Counted from the first letter of the stretch, positions 8,878 through 18,149 are shown. The stretch is DNA of 64,000 nucleotides from Roseateles amylovorans (GCF_025398155.2 NZ_CP104562.2:3844001-3908000), one strand, 5' to 3'. Numbers and translations: made by a program. The notes: generated from the sequence alone by a model not told the origin.

Positions 8878-9882
8878 TCAGTTCGCCGCGGTGCGCACCG
8901 ACTTGGGCAGCGCATCGCTGATGCGGATCGGCTTGGGGATCAGCTTCAGTTCATGAAAGACATCGGCGATCTTTTGCTGCTCGGCAGCGATGGCCGGCGT
9001 GATCGGCTTGATGCCGTAGGCGAATCGCCCGGCGGCCAGTTCGGTGGTCGCCAGATCCAGACCGATCTGCGGCGACAGCAAGGTGGCAACCTCGCGCAGA
9101 TTGCCTTCGGACCAGCGGTCGAGCTTGGCCAGTTCATCGACGATGGCCTGGACCACCTGCGGGTTCTTGTCCGCATAGCCGCGGGCCGCCAGGTAGAACT
9201 GGTGATTGGCGACCACGCCCTTGCCATCGGCCAGGACGCGCGCGCCGATCTGGCGCTCCGCCGCGGCCAGGAACGGATCCCAGATCACCCAGGCGTCGAC
9301 CGAGCCCCGCTCGAACGCTGCGCGCGCATCGGCCGGCGGCAGGTAGACCACCTGGATGTCGCTGTACTTCAGGCCCTGTTTCTCCAGCAGCTTGACCAGC
9401 AGGTAATGCACGTTGGAGCCCTTGTTGAGCACCACCTTCTTGCCCTTGAGATCGGCCAGGCTGCGCAGCGGCGAATCCTTGGGCACGATCAGGGCCTCCG
9501 CCGTCGGCGCCGGAGGCTGGTTGGCCACGTAGACCAGGTCCGCACCGGCGGCCTGCGCAAAGATCGGCGGCGCCTCGCCGACGGTGCCGAAGTCGATCGA
9601 GCCGACGTTCAAGCCCTCCAGCAACTGCGGTCCGGCCGGAAACTCGGTCCATCGAACGGTGATGCCCAGCGGCGCGAGGCGCTTCTCCAGATCCCCTTTG
9701 GCCTTGAGCAAGGTCAGCGTGCCGTACTTCTGGAAGCCGATGCGCAGCTCGGACTTCGCAGTCGTCGGCGCCGGCGCGGCGGGCGATGGCGACTGCGCGT
9801 GTGACGGCATCATCCCGACGGACAGTGCAAGCACCGAAGCGGCCAGCGCGAGACGACGAGTGAGCGATGGGATCTGGGTCAC
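8878..9882 (-). CDS. ssuA: sulfonate-binding periplasmic protein SsuA
   Basis: Substrate-binding protein of the SsuABC importer. I chose the GTG at 9882, preceded by AAGGA at 6 bases, over an ATG at 9921; it gives a signal peptide TRRLALAASVLALSVGMMPSHA followed by the mature ELRIGFQKYGTLTLLKAKG. EFPAGPQLLEGLNVGSIDFG and the DAWVIWDPFLAA segment are hallmarks of SsuA/TauA-type proteins. An 84-base gap separates it from ssuD. Confidence 0.9.
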   Translation of the reverse strand: MTQIPSLTRRLALAASVLALSVGMMPSHAQSPSPAAPAPTTAKSELRIGFQKYGTLTLLKAKGDLEKRLAPLGITVRWTEFPAGPQLLEGLNVGSIDFGTVGEAPPIFAQAAGADLVYVANQPPAPTAEALIVPKDSPLRSLADLKGKKVVLNKGSNVHYLLVKLLEKQGLKYSDIQVVYLPPADARAAFERGSVDAWVIWDPFLAAAERQIGARVLADGKGVVANHQFYLAARGYADKNPQVVQAIVDELAKLDRWSEGNLREVATLLSPQIGLDLATTELAAGRFAYGIKPITPAIAAEQQKIADVFHELKLIPKPIRISDALPKSVRTAAN

Positions 9883-10139
9883 GGGGAGTCCTTGGTGGTT
9901 CGAGGTGGGGCCGACAGGCACAGGAAAAAGAGGAAGGTCAGGAAGGTCAGGACGGTCGGTGAGGAAGACAACGACGATGAAGGCGTTCGACGCGGTACGA
10001 GCGAGCAGGCCATGCCGACGGCCGGCGCGAAGGCCACATCCGACCCGGGCCGCCCTTCGCGATCTGACACCTCGTGCCGATCGGAGGCGGGGTCCGCGAC
10101 GACTGCGACCGCGCGACGCCTGCAGCCGCTCACAGCCCG

Positions 10140-10691
10140 TCAGGCTTGCGAGGCTTCCAATGCCGGATGCGGGACCCGTTCAAAGACCTGGGACGCGCCA
10201 ATGGCCAGGCGTCGCGTGATCTCGTCGTCAATGCGGTAGTCGCCGTCCGGCTCGCGGGGAATGTGCGCATCGGTCGCATAGACGCCGTCCACATGCGCGC
10301 GCGCCCCCAGTGCCGACAGCACCGGCAGCAGGCCGTAGTCCAGCGCCAGCAGATGGGCCAGACTGCCGCCGGTGGCCAGGGTCCACACCGACTTGCCCAT
10401 GAGCCCGTCCTGCGGCAACAGGTCCAGGAAGACCTTCAGCAGACCGCTGTAGGCCGCCTTGTAGATCGGCGTAGCCAGCACGACGACCTTCGCCTGCGCA
10501 ACCGCTTCGAGGCTGGCCAGGATTTCGGGATGGTCGAACTCGGCATGCAGCAGCGGCTGGGCTGGCAGGTCGCGCAGCTTCAGGGTACGGGGCGCCAGCC
10601 CCAGGTGTTGAAGCCGCTCGGCAGCCCCCGCAAGCAGCGCGCCGGAGCGCGATCGGACACTGGGACTGGCGGCAATGAGGAGCACGGACAT
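10140..10691 (-). CDS. ssuE: NADPH-dependent FMN reductase SsuE
   Basis: Flavodoxin-like reductase that supplies FMNH2 to SsuD. From the ATG at 10691 (MSVLLIAASPSVRSRS) the protein is 183 residues, close to E. coli SsuE (191). The phosphate-binding loop SPSVRSRS, LATPIYKAAYSGLLKVFLDLLP and the late ATGGSLAHLLALDYGLLPVL are family features. First gene of the ssuEADCB set; separated from ssuA by about 260 bases that may hold a promoter. Confidence 0.9.
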   Translation of the reverse strand: MSVLLIAASPSVRSRSGALLAGAAERLQHLGLAPRTLKLRDLPAQPLLHAEFDHPEILASLEAVAQAKVVVLATPIYKAAYSGLLKVFLDLLPQDGLMGKSVWTLATGGSLAHLLALDYGLLPVLSALGARAHVDGVYATDAHIPREPDGDYRIDDEITRRLAIGASQVFERVPHPALEASQA

Positions 10692-10865
10692 GGGCGTGGG
10701 GGAGTGAGGCTGCAATCGCTTCACTCTACGAATCGGCCCTCATCCACAGAACGAAGAACTTCGTGATTGCTTAGCCGGTTTGCGGCTATGGCGCACCAGA
10801 GCGGCAAAGCAGCCGCGCCCACGGCGCCTCATGACGTCGGGCACCCAGAGGCAGGAACACCCGTT

Positions 10866-11771
10866 CTACGCTTGCAATCGCTCCAAGGTGCGCAACAACT
10901 CGCCACGCAGATCGGCCACCGCCGCACTGCCCCGGCTGCGCGGATGCTGCAGTGGAATCTCCAGTCGCCGCACCACCCGTCCCGGCGCTGCGCCGAGCAC
11001 CAGCACCCGGTCGCTCAGCAGGATGGCTTCCTCCACGTCATGGGTGACGATCACCAGGCTGCTGCCGTGCGCGCGCGCCAGCGACAGCACCAGGTCCTGC
11101 AAGCGCATGCGGGTGAAGGCGTCCAGCGCCGAGAACGGCTCATCCAGCAGCAGCACCCGCGGCCGGGTGTAGAGCGCCCGGGCGATCGCCACCCGCTGCG
11201 CCTGTCCGCCGGAGAGCTGCTTGGGCAGCGCTTCACCCAGGCCGCACAGGCCGACTTCGTCGATCAGATGGGCGACCCAGGCGGCGTCATGCCCCTGCCC
11301 GAGATCGAAACCGATGTTCTCCGCCACCGTCAGCCACGGGAACAGGCGCGGCTCCTGGAAGACCACGCCGATGTCGCGGCTGGGGCCGTGCAATGCACGA
11401 CCGTCGAGCTGCACCTGACCGTCATAGTCTGGATCCAACCCCGCAAGGATGCGCAGCAAGGTGCTCTTGCCGCAACCGCTCGCGCCGACCAGCCCCAGTA
11501 CTTCGCCGGCGGCGAGGCTGAATTCGATGTCGGACAGCACCGGCACGTCGGCGCCGTGCAGCAACGTCGCACCCGCGACAGGTTCCGGCAGATCGCCTGA
11601 CGTTGAGTCCGGGGAGAGACTCGCAGCACGCTCCGAGTCCAATGACTCTCCTCCTGCGAGCGACGGCTCCGCGACCGCTGCCAAGCGGCGATCGGGTGCC
11701 GTGACGGCGCCCCTCGCTCCAGCACGCGGCCCGAACTGTTTGCGACGAACACGCAGATGCAACAGAGTCAT
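10866..11771 (-). CDS. nitrate/sulfonate-type ABC transporter ATPase with inserted loop
   Basis: Second SsuB-like ATPase. Walker A GASGCGKST, Q-loop VFQEPRLFPW, signature LSGGQAQR, Walker B LLLDEPFSALD, VTHDVEEA. Odd: the usual opening strand LHLRVRRKQFG is separated from the following PVLSDIEFSLAAGE by about 65 residues of low-complexity A/S/D/P-rich sequence, where relatives have a few. The start ATG overlaps the permease stop (ATGA). Together with the permease and binding protein just upstream it forms a complete importer for an organosulfur compound, inferred from its neighbours. Confidence 0.85.
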   Translation of the reverse strand: MTLLHLRVRRKQFGPRAGARGAVTAPDRRLAAVAEPSLAGGESLDSERAASLSPDSTSGDLPEPVAGATLLHGADVPVLSDIEFSLAAGEVLGLVGASGCGKSTLLRILAGLDPDYDGQVQLDGRALHGPSRDIGVVFQEPRLFPWLTVAENIGFDLGQGHDAAWVAHLIDEVGLCGLGEALPKQLSGGQAQRVAIARALYTRPRVLLLDEPFSALDAFTRMRLQDLVLSLARAHGSSLVIVTHDVEEAILLSDRVLVLGAAPGRVVRRLEIPLQHPRSRGSAAVADLRGELLRTLERLQA

Positions 11772-12892
11772 GTCGATCCTCCAAAGCTGTCCCGCCAGCC
11801 CAGTGCACGGCGCTCGATCGCGGCCATGATGCTGTCGCTGAGCTTGCCCAGCACCGCCAGCAGCACGATGGCGGCCAGCACGATGTCGGCGCGGCTGGTC
11901 TCGCGGCCATCGGTCAGCAGATAGCCGAGACCTCGGCTGGCGGCGATCAGCTCGGCCGCGACCATGAACATCCAGGCCAGGCTGAGCCCGTTGCGCAAGC
12001 CGGTCAACAGCGCCGGCAAGGCGGCTGGCAGCAAGACCCGTCGTGCAAGCGCGAAGCGGCCCAGTCCCCGCAGCCGAGCCACCTCGACCAGCTTGCGATC
12101 CACATCCCGAAAGCCCGAGGCCACGCCCATGTAGACGGGGAAGAAGGCGCCGATGGCGATCAGCACCACCTTGGACGCCTCATCGATGCCCAGCCACAGC
12201 AACAGCAACGGCACCCAGGCCAGCGAGGGAATCGCCCTCAAGGCCTGGAAGCTGGGCGTGAGCAAGGCGGCCGCCAGCGGCGACAACCCGACCAAGGCCC
12301 CCGCCAGCACTGCGGCCCCGGCCCCGATGGCAAAGCCCGCAAGCACCCGCAGCGTGCTGGCCAGGATGTGTTGCCCCAGCCCGCCCTGTGTCGCCAGCTG
12401 GCTCAGCGTCACCGCCACCTCGCTGGGCGCCGGCAGCAGATGCGGCGCGATCCATCCCAGGCGCACAGCCAGTTCCGCCCACACCAGCAACCCCGCCGGC
12501 AGTAGCAACCCGAGCAGCCAGGCGGGCCATTGGCGCGGTGAGCGCCAGGCCGCACCAGCCGACGCACCACCGATGTCTCCCGACGGTGACGCCGACCTGG
12601 TTGCCTCGGACGGGACGCCGCCTGAAGCCGCGGCGTTGGGAATCGACGCCGACGGCCATGCCGAAGCCGATGTCGTCGACGGGAACGACGTCGTCGTTGT
12701 GGTCGATGTGCTCGATGTGGCGGAACACGTCGATGTGGTCGATAGGGTCGATAGGGTCGATGTCGTCGATGCCGACGTCCACCGTGTCCACCGCGTCCAT
12801 CGGGTCGACGGCCCGTCCGTGCCCGTGCGCACCGACGTCCCCGCCCCGGCCGGCGACAGCGCGCTCGCGATCAGCTCATGGTCGCCCGCCAT
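11768..12892 (-). CDS. SsuC-like ABC permease with repeat-encoded N-terminal tail
   Basis: The C-terminal ~260 residues are an ordinary SsuC/TauC-type permease: PAWLLGLLLPAGLLVWAEL, GWIAPHLLPAPSEVAVTL, EAA loop EVARLRGLGRFALARRVLLP. In front lie about 110 residues, including a Ser/Thr-rich part of about 60 (RWTRWTRWT, STLSTLSTTST, STSTTTTTSF), encoded by a GTCGAT-like tandem repeat. GAGG 6 bases before the ATG at 12892 and a 7-base gap to the upstream gene favour this start, so the tail is probably translated; alternatively a downstream start is used. Confidence 0.82.
   Translation of the reverse strand: MAGDHELIASALSPAGAGTSVRTGTDGPSTRWTRWTRWTSASTTSTLSTLSTTSTCSATSSTSTTTTTSFPSTTSASAWPSASIPNAAASGGVPSEATRSASPSGDIGGASAGAAWRSPRQWPAWLLGLLLPAGLLVWAELAVRLGWIAPHLLPAPSEVAVTLSQLATQGGLGQHILASTLRVLAGFAIGAGAAVLAGALVGLSPLAAALLTPSFQALRAIPSLAWVPLLLLWLGIDEASKVVLIAIGAFFPVYMGVASGFRDVDRKLVEVARLRGLGRFALARRVLLPAALPALLTGLRNGLSLAWMFMVAAELIAASRGLGYLLTDGRETSRADIVLAAIVLLAVLGKLSDSIMAAIERRALGWRDSFGGST
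12670..12815. repeat. GTCGAT-type tandem repeat inside permease gene
   Basis: Imperfect 6- and 9-base units (GTCGAT, GGGTCGATA, GTCCACCGC) fill this stretch. Every reading frame therefore gives low-complexity protein: Thr/Ser/Trp in the permease frame, Val/Asp/His in others. It lies wholly within the non-conserved N-terminal tail. Confidence 0.8.
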
Positions 12893-12899
12893 CGTCGCC

Positions 12900-14021
12900 T
12901 CAGGCCTTGAGCAGCGACGCGGCGAACCGGGTGTCCACCAGCTCCGCCACGGTGCGGTTCAAGTCGGTGCCGGGCTTGACCAACTGTTCAGCCACCAGGA
13001 TCGGCGCGGCGGCCTGCAGCGCCTTCACATGCTCGCCCGACGGCTGAGGATTTGAGAAGTCGGTGCGCAGCTTCAATTGCAGCAGCGCCACCGGCAAGCT
13101 GACCTTCGCTTCTTCTGACAGGATGCGCGCGGCTTCCGACGGATTGGCCTGGGTCCACTGCCGTGCCCGCTCGTAAGCCAGGATCACGCGTTGCACCTCG
13201 CGCGGATACTTGGCCAGGAAGTCCTCTCGCACGTTCAGAAAGCCGTAGGTGTTGAAGCCGACATTGCGATAGAGCAGCTTCGATCCAGCGCCCAACTCGC
13301 TCGCGGCCATGTGCGGGTCGAGTCCGGCCCAGGCGTCCACGCGGCCCTGCTCCAGGGCGGCCCGTCCGTCGGCATGCTGCAGGCTGACGTGTTCGATGTC
13401 GGTCCGCTTCAGCCCCACCGTGTGCAGCGCGCGCAGCAGGAACAGGTAGGGATCGGTGCCCTTGGTCGCCGCCACCTTCTTCCCCTTCAAGTCCGCCAGC
13501 GAGCGGATGTTGGCATCCGGCCGCACCACCAGCGCGGTCCATTCCGGTCGCGAGTAGATGTACGGCGCGCGGATCGGATTGCCATTGGCTCGCGCCAGCA
13601 GCGCTGCCAATCCGGCGGTGGAGCCGATGTCCAGGCTGTCCGCATTGAGGTACTCCAGCGCACGATTGCTGCCGGCACTCAGCACCCATTTGACGGCGAT
13701 GCCGTCCTTGCGGAAGTCCTCCTCCAGCCAGCCAAATCGACGCAGCACCAGGCTGGTGGGCGAGTAGTAGGCATAGTCCAGCCGCACCTCCTTCGGGGCT
13801 TCCGCCGCGAAGGCCCGGTTGCTGAGACTGGCGGCCAGGCCGCCGCCCAGCGCGAGAGCCAGCGTGTCGCGACGATTGAGTCGGCCCAGCGAACGGCCCG
13901 ACGCGGTCGCCGTGGAGGAAATGCCGGCCGCTGCGGCATCGTGCTCACCCATGGCATCAGGGCGCGCCTCGGTGGCGTCGGTGGAATGGCGGCCCAGGCC
14001 GCGCTTGTTCGGGACATTCAT
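12900..14021 (-). CDS. sulfonate-type ABC substrate-binding protein, Tat-like signal
   Basis: 373 residues. A loose 45-residue leader precedes LNRRDTLALALGGGLAASL, a twin-arginine-like signal ending AFA; mature EVRLDYAYYSPTSLVLRRFG, then SAGSNRALEYLNADSLDIG and DAWAGLDPHMAASELG, the SsuA/TauA pattern. Residues 1-45 are not conserved-looking and the true start could be at an internal ATG (MGEHDAAAAG). ATG overlaps the monooxygenase stop (ATGA). Binding protein of the second importer; ligand unknown, probably an organosulfur compound. Confidence 0.85.
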   Translation of the reverse strand: MNVPNKRGLGRHSTDATEARPDAMGEHDAAAAGISSTATASGRSLGRLNRRDTLALALGGGLAASLSNRAFAAEAPKEVRLDYAYYSPTSLVLRRFGWLEEDFRKDGIAVKWVLSAGSNRALEYLNADSLDIGSTAGLAALLARANGNPIRAPYIYSRPEWTALVVRPDANIRSLADLKGKKVAATKGTDPYLFLLRALHTVGLKRTDIEHVSLQHADGRAALEQGRVDAWAGLDPHMAASELGAGSKLLYRNVGFNTYGFLNVREDFLAKYPREVQRVILAYERARQWTQANPSEAARILSEEAKVSLPVALLQLKLRTDFSNPQPSGEHVKALQAAAPILVAEQLVKPGTDLNRTVAELVDTRFAASLLKA

Positions 14022-15577
14022 GCAACAGGCTCCGTCAACGATCGGGGTTGTGGTTGTGGTCGTGTTTCTTGTGGTTCCGGCGACGCGCCCGACTGCGGCA
14101 CCGGCTCAGGCAGCGCATCCAGCCGAATCCGCCGCCCCGCATGGGAGGCGGGCAAGCGGGGACCGTGGCCGAAGAGCTTGTGGCGCAACGTGACCGGCTT
14201 CAGGGGCTTGGCGGCCGGCGTTGCGGCGTCGGCACTGTCGGCATGGAGGACGTGCTCCGCCGGATACCGCCCGCGCCGCTGCAACTCCGGCACCACCAGC
14301 TCCACCACATCGCGGAAGGTTTCATGGGCCAGCGCGTAGGTGAGGTTGAAGCCATCCAGTCCGGTGGCCTCCTGCCAGGCGATGAGTTGGTCCGCCACCT
14401 GCGACGGGTCACCGACCAGCACCGGTCCGCGTCCGCCCAGGCCGATGAATTCGGCCGCTTCGCCGACGGTCCATCGCCGGGTGGGATCAGCGCTGCTGAA
14501 GGAGGCCAGCGCGGTGCGGCCGGCCTGGGTGTCGAGGTAGTCGATGGTCGCGTCGCGCGGGTAGCGGCTGAAATCGACACCGGTCCAGCCGGAGAGCAAG
14601 GCCAGCGCCGCCTCGATGTCGATGTGGGCCCGCAGGTCCGCCAGCTTGGCCTGGGCCTGGGCCGCGGTCGGGGCGGTGATGATCAGGGCCTGTCCGTAGA
14701 TCAGCAGGTCCCGTCCTTGCCGGCCGGCCGCCACGGCGCTGGCACGCAGGCCGTCCACATAGCCCTTCACCACCGCGATGGTGGGGCCGCTCACGAACAC
14801 GCACTCGGCATGCTTGCCGGCAAATGCCCGGCCGCGGCCGGAGGTGCCGGCCTGGAACAGCACCGGCGTGCGCTGCGGCGACGGCTCGCACAGGTGGACG
14901 CCGGGCACCTGGTAGTGCGGACCACGATGGCGGATGGCATGAACCTTGGCGGGATCCGCATAGACCCGACCCGCTTTGTCGCGGCGTACCGCGTCGTCCT
15001 CCCAGCTCAGTTCCCAGAGCTTGTAGACCACGTCCAGGTAGTCGTCGGCCAGGTCATAGCGATCGTCATGGGCCAGTTGCGAAGACTGTCCCAGGTTGCG
15101 GGCCGCGCTGTCCAGATAGCCGGTGACGATGTTCCAGCCGACGCGCCCTCGCGTCAGATGGTCCAGCGTCGACATCCGACGGGCAAAGCTGTAGGGCGGC
15201 TCGTAGGTCAAGGCGCAGGTCACGCCGAAACCAAGCTGCGTGGTCACTGCGGCCATCAGCGGAACGAGCGCCAGCGGATCGTTCAGCGGCACCTGCACCG
15301 CATGGCGCAAAGCGGCATCGGGCGAACCGGCGTGGACGTCGTACACGCCCAGCACATCGGCCAGGAAGATGCTGTCGAATCGGCCGCGTTCCAGCAGCCG
15401 TGCCAGGTCTTGCCAATACTCGGGCTCGGTGTAGCGATGGGATTCGTCCCGGGGATGGGTCCACAGACCCGGCGATTGGTGGCCCACAGTGTTCATCGCA
15501 AACGCATTGAAGCGAATGGGCTTCACTGGGGTGGAGGGCGTGCCGCCCTCGCCGGTCTCAGCAGTCGTGGCGCTCAT
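14018..15577 (-). CDS. NtaA/SnaA/DszA-type FMN-dependent monooxygenase
   Basis: Class C flavin monooxygenase of the luciferase-like superfamily, using FMNH2 from a partner reductase. Start ATG 15577 has GGAG 7 bases upstream; an ATG at 15595 lacks this. Family marks: FNAFAMNTVGHQSPGLWTHP, FDSIFLADVLGVYD, TYEPPYSFARRMSTLDHLT, GRVGWNIVTGYLDSAARN, VLFQAGTSGRGRAFAGKHAE, DGFNLTYA. NtaA/DszA relatives are about 440-460 residues; here ~60 extra Pro/Gln-rich residues follow at the C-terminus. Its place among sulfonate transporters suggests oxidation of a sulfur compound (inference). Confidence 0.88.
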   Translation of the reverse strand: MSATTAETGEGGTPSTPVKPIRFNAFAMNTVGHQSPGLWTHPRDESHRYTEPEYWQDLARLLERGRFDSIFLADVLGVYDVHAGSPDAALRHAVQVPLNDPLALVPLMAAVTTQLGFGVTCALTYEPPYSFARRMSTLDHLTRGRVGWNIVTGYLDSAARNLGQSSQLAHDDRYDLADDYLDVVYKLWELSWEDDAVRRDKAGRVYADPAKVHAIRHRGPHYQVPGVHLCEPSPQRTPVLFQAGTSGRGRAFAGKHAECVFVSGPTIAVVKGYVDGLRASAVAAGRQGRDLLIYGQALIITAPTAAQAQAKLADLRAHIDIEAALALLSGWTGVDFSRYPRDATIDYLDTQAGRTALASFSSADPTRRWTVGEAAEFIGLGGRGPVLVGDPSQVADQLIAWQEATGLDGFNLTYALAHETFRDVVELVVPELQRRGRYPAEHVLHADSADAATPAAKPLKPVTLRHKLFGHGPRLPASHAGRRIRLDALPEPVPQSGASPEPQETRPQPQPRSLTEPVA

Positions 15578-15598
15578 CGTGATCTCCGGCGGCATCGG

Positions 15599-16708
15599 TC
15601 ATTGCAGGAAGGCCGGACGCGCATAGCCCGGGAAGCGCTGGTCCAGCACTGCCTTGAACTCCTTCGCGCGGAAGGCATCGGCCAAGTCGCGGGTCCAGCG
15701 TTGGTCCTTGTCCTGGCCCTTCACCGCCACCACCAGCATGTAGTGGTCCGGCGTCTTCTCCAGCACCAGGGCGTCGGTCAGCTTGAGGCCGCTGGAGATG
15801 GCGAAGTTGCCGTTGACGATGGCGTATTCCGCATCGTCCAGCGTGCGCGGGATCTGCGCGGCTTCGATGGGCTGCAGCTTGAGCCGCAGCGGATTGCTGG
15901 CGACGTCCTTCTCGGTGACCCGGATCGGATCGGCGCCTGGCTTGAGCGTGAGCAGCTTCTGCTCGGCCAGCAGCGCCAGGCCGTGCGCGAGATTGGCCGG
16001 ATCGTTGGCCAGGGTGATGCGGTCGCCGGGCTGCACCTCGGCCAGGCTCTTGCGCTTCTTCGAATAGATGCCGAACGGCGCCATCGGGCCCTGCACCACA
16101 TCGACCAGATCCAGCTTGCGATCCTCGCGGAAGCGGTTGAGGTAGGTGATGTGCTGGAAGAAGTTGGCATCCAGCGCGCCCTGCGCCAGCGCAATGTTGG
16201 GCTGCACATAGTCGTTGAACTCGACCAGCTTCACCCGGTAGCCCTTTTTCTCCAGCAAGGGCTTGATGCCCAGCCGCAGCACCTCGAGGTCGTTCTTCAG
16301 CAGGTTGAACTGCTGGAAGATCATGCCGATGCCCTGCCGCGCGCGGCGCAACTCACCGGCGGAGAGCGAGGTCAGCGCCTGCCCCGCGACGAGCACGCGG
16401 CCGCGATCCGGCCGCTCCAGCAGGTTGATCAGTCGCAGCAAGGTGGACTTGCCGGCGCCGCTCTTGCCGATCAGGCCGAGGATCTCGCCCGCCTGGACAT
16501 CGAGGCTGATGTCGCGCACGGCGTCGAACTGGCGCCCATCGGGCAGGCGAAAGGAGCGGGACAGCGATTCGAGCCGGATCAGCGGTGCCGTCGGTGTCGG
16601 CGGTGTCGGCGTGTTCGGCGGCGTATCGGGAGAGGCGGTCATGGCGGCGATCCGTGATCGGGGCGAAACGATCTGAGGTCCGAGGGGCTGAGAGGTCTCC
16701 AAGGACAT
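15599..16708 (-). pseudogene. chimaera: MetN N-terminus fused to MetQ-like C-terminus
   Basis: One uninterrupted frame of 369 residues combines two proteins. Residues 43-137 are a MetN-type ABC ATPase start (LIRLESLSRSF, Walker A GKSGAGKST, Q-loop GMIFQQFNLL). From about residue 141 it is an NlpA/MetQ-type binding protein: KLVEFNDYVQPNIALAQG, LDANFFQHITYLN, FGIYSKKRKSL, NGNFAISSGL, QRFPGYARPAF. The ATPase signature, Walker B and H-loop, the whole MetI permease, and MetQ's signal peptide and first strands are absent. The junction is at about 16285-16297. This is what an in-frame deletion of roughly 1.4-1.5 kb in a metNIQ-type operon would leave; an assembly collapse is the alternative. Neither half could work. 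Its ATG overlaps the previous stop (TGATG). Confidence 0.85.
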
Positions 16709-18012
16709 CAGGAATAAGCCGTCGGATCGGGCACGCGGGCATCGAGCTGATAGCGCCCGAGGTCGCGGAGCTTGTAGTCCACCGGGTCGTGCAGGGTGTG
16801 CACCCGCACGTTGCGCCAGAAGCGGTCCAGGCCGAAGCGGGCCGAGGTGCTGCGCGCCCCGGTGAGTTCGAACAGTTGGCTGGACACCTGCAGCCCCGCA
16901 CGATGCGCCAGCACCTTGGCCTCCGCACCGGCGACCGCCACCTGGCCGCGTTCCGGCGCCGTCAGCGCGTCGCCGCGGTCGAGCGCATGGCGCAGTCGCG
17001 CCACGGCGTCCGCCGTCACGGCCTGGGCCGCGCGGACATGCAGCCAGAGATCGCCATAGCGGTGCTGCACCAGCGGATCGTCGCCGGCCCGCGCCACGCC
17101 GGACGCGAACCAGGCGCGGCTCTCGTGCGTGGTGTAGTGACGAGCCGCCTCGAACGCCCCTTCGGCAATGCCCAGGTAGAGATGGGTCATCACCAACTGC
17201 GCGATCTGGGACCGCAGGGTGGCCCGTGGCGTCGGCGTCTCGCCGGGCAACTGCAGCAGTTCTTCATCCGACAGCCAGACCTGGTCGAAGCGCACGGTGC
17301 CGCTGTCGGTCTGGCGCTGGCCGAAGGCATCCCAGTCGTTCTCGACCTGCACTCCGTCGCGCCGCGTGGGCACGATGCCGATCAGGAAGCCACCGTCCTC
17401 GGTAGCGGCAGATAGGGTGAGCCGATCCGAGCCCAAGGCGCCGGAGCAGAAGCTCTTCACGCCGTTCAAGCGCCAGCCGCCGTCGACCAGCGTGGCGCGC
17501 AAGCGGGTGTCGGCCGGGTTGAGGGCGTTGCCCCAGAACAGGCGCTGTTCCGCGGTCTCGCGCAGGTGGCTGGCACCGTGGGCCACGGCGGCGGGGCCTC
17601 GATAGAGGGCCACGCCATAGAGCTGCAAGTGATGGAAGCCCAGCACATGCGCCAGCGAGCTGTCGACCCGCGCCACCGCCCGCACCGCGTCATAGAACGC
17701 CGCGATGTCGCCGCCCTGCCCGCCCAGCTCGGTGGGAATGGTCAGCGCCAGCAGGCCGCTGGCACGGATGAGTTCGCGTTCCTGCGCCGCGTGCCCGCCC
17801 GCCTGGTCGCGACGCACCGCCGTGGCGGCGAGCTGCGCCACCAGCTCGGCAAGCGCGTCGCTCGGCAACGGCTCACGCGCACTCGTGGCGGGCGTGTCGG
17901 CGATGGACGGCACGGCGCCATTCGCCGTGGTGACAGCGGAGGACGGGACGGTCGAAAGGACGGACGAGGCTTCGGCGGAGGACGCCGGGCGACTCAACAG
18001 ACGGCTGCTCAT
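16708..18012 (-). CDS. SfnB-like acyl-CoA-dehydrogenase-family sulfur oxidoreductase
   Basis: About 434 residues from the ATG at 18012 (an ATG at 18078 is also open). Acyl-CoA dehydrogenase fold: ALTIPTELGGQGGD, WGNALNPADTRLRATLVDGG, LNGVKSFCSGALGSDRLTLSA, HDPVDYKLRDLGRY. The final HTLHDPVDYK lacks the acyl-CoA catalytic glutamate context and matches the SfnB/DszC group of flavin-dependent oxygenases linked to sulfone and sulfonate use. First large gene of the sulfur block; no strong ribosome-binding site at either start, so the N-terminus is uncertain. Confidence 0.82.
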   Translation of the reverse strand: MSSRLLSRPASSAEASSVLSTVPSSAVTTANGAVPSIADTPATSAREPLPSDALAELVAQLAATAVRRDQAGGHAAQERELIRASGLLALTIPTELGGQGGDIAAFYDAVRAVARVDSSLAHVLGFHHLQLYGVALYRGPAAVAHGASHLRETAEQRLFWGNALNPADTRLRATLVDGGWRLNGVKSFCSGALGSDRLTLSAATEDGGFLIGIVPTRRDGVQVENDWDAFGQRQTDSGTVRFDQVWLSDEELLQLPGETPTPRATLRSQIAQLVMTHLYLGIAEGAFEAARHYTTHESRAWFASGVARAGDDPLVQHRYGDLWLHVRAAQAVTADAVARLRHALDRGDALTAPERGQVAVAGAEAKVLAHRAGLQVSSQLFELTGARSTSARFGLDRFWRNVRVHTLHDPVDYKLRDLGRYQLDARVPDPTAYS

Positions 18013-18149
18013 GGACGGGGTCGCTTGCGGACAAGCGTGGATGGCAAGACGCGGCCGAGTGTTCCCGGCCGCCTCCACCCCGTGAAGCGAGGAATGCGTC
18101 TGTGCTTATGCGTGCAGCGCGCAAGCAGCGCTGATGCGCAGCGCCAGCG

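Noticed and set aside
7471..9804. Plus-strand open frame of 777 codons
   Set aside because: Antisense to ssuC, ssuD and ssuA; product has no domain pattern.
14048..16657. Plus-strand open frame of 869 codons
   Set aside because: Antisense to the NtaA-type monooxygenase and MetN-MetQ chimaera; Gln/Arg/His-rich shadow.
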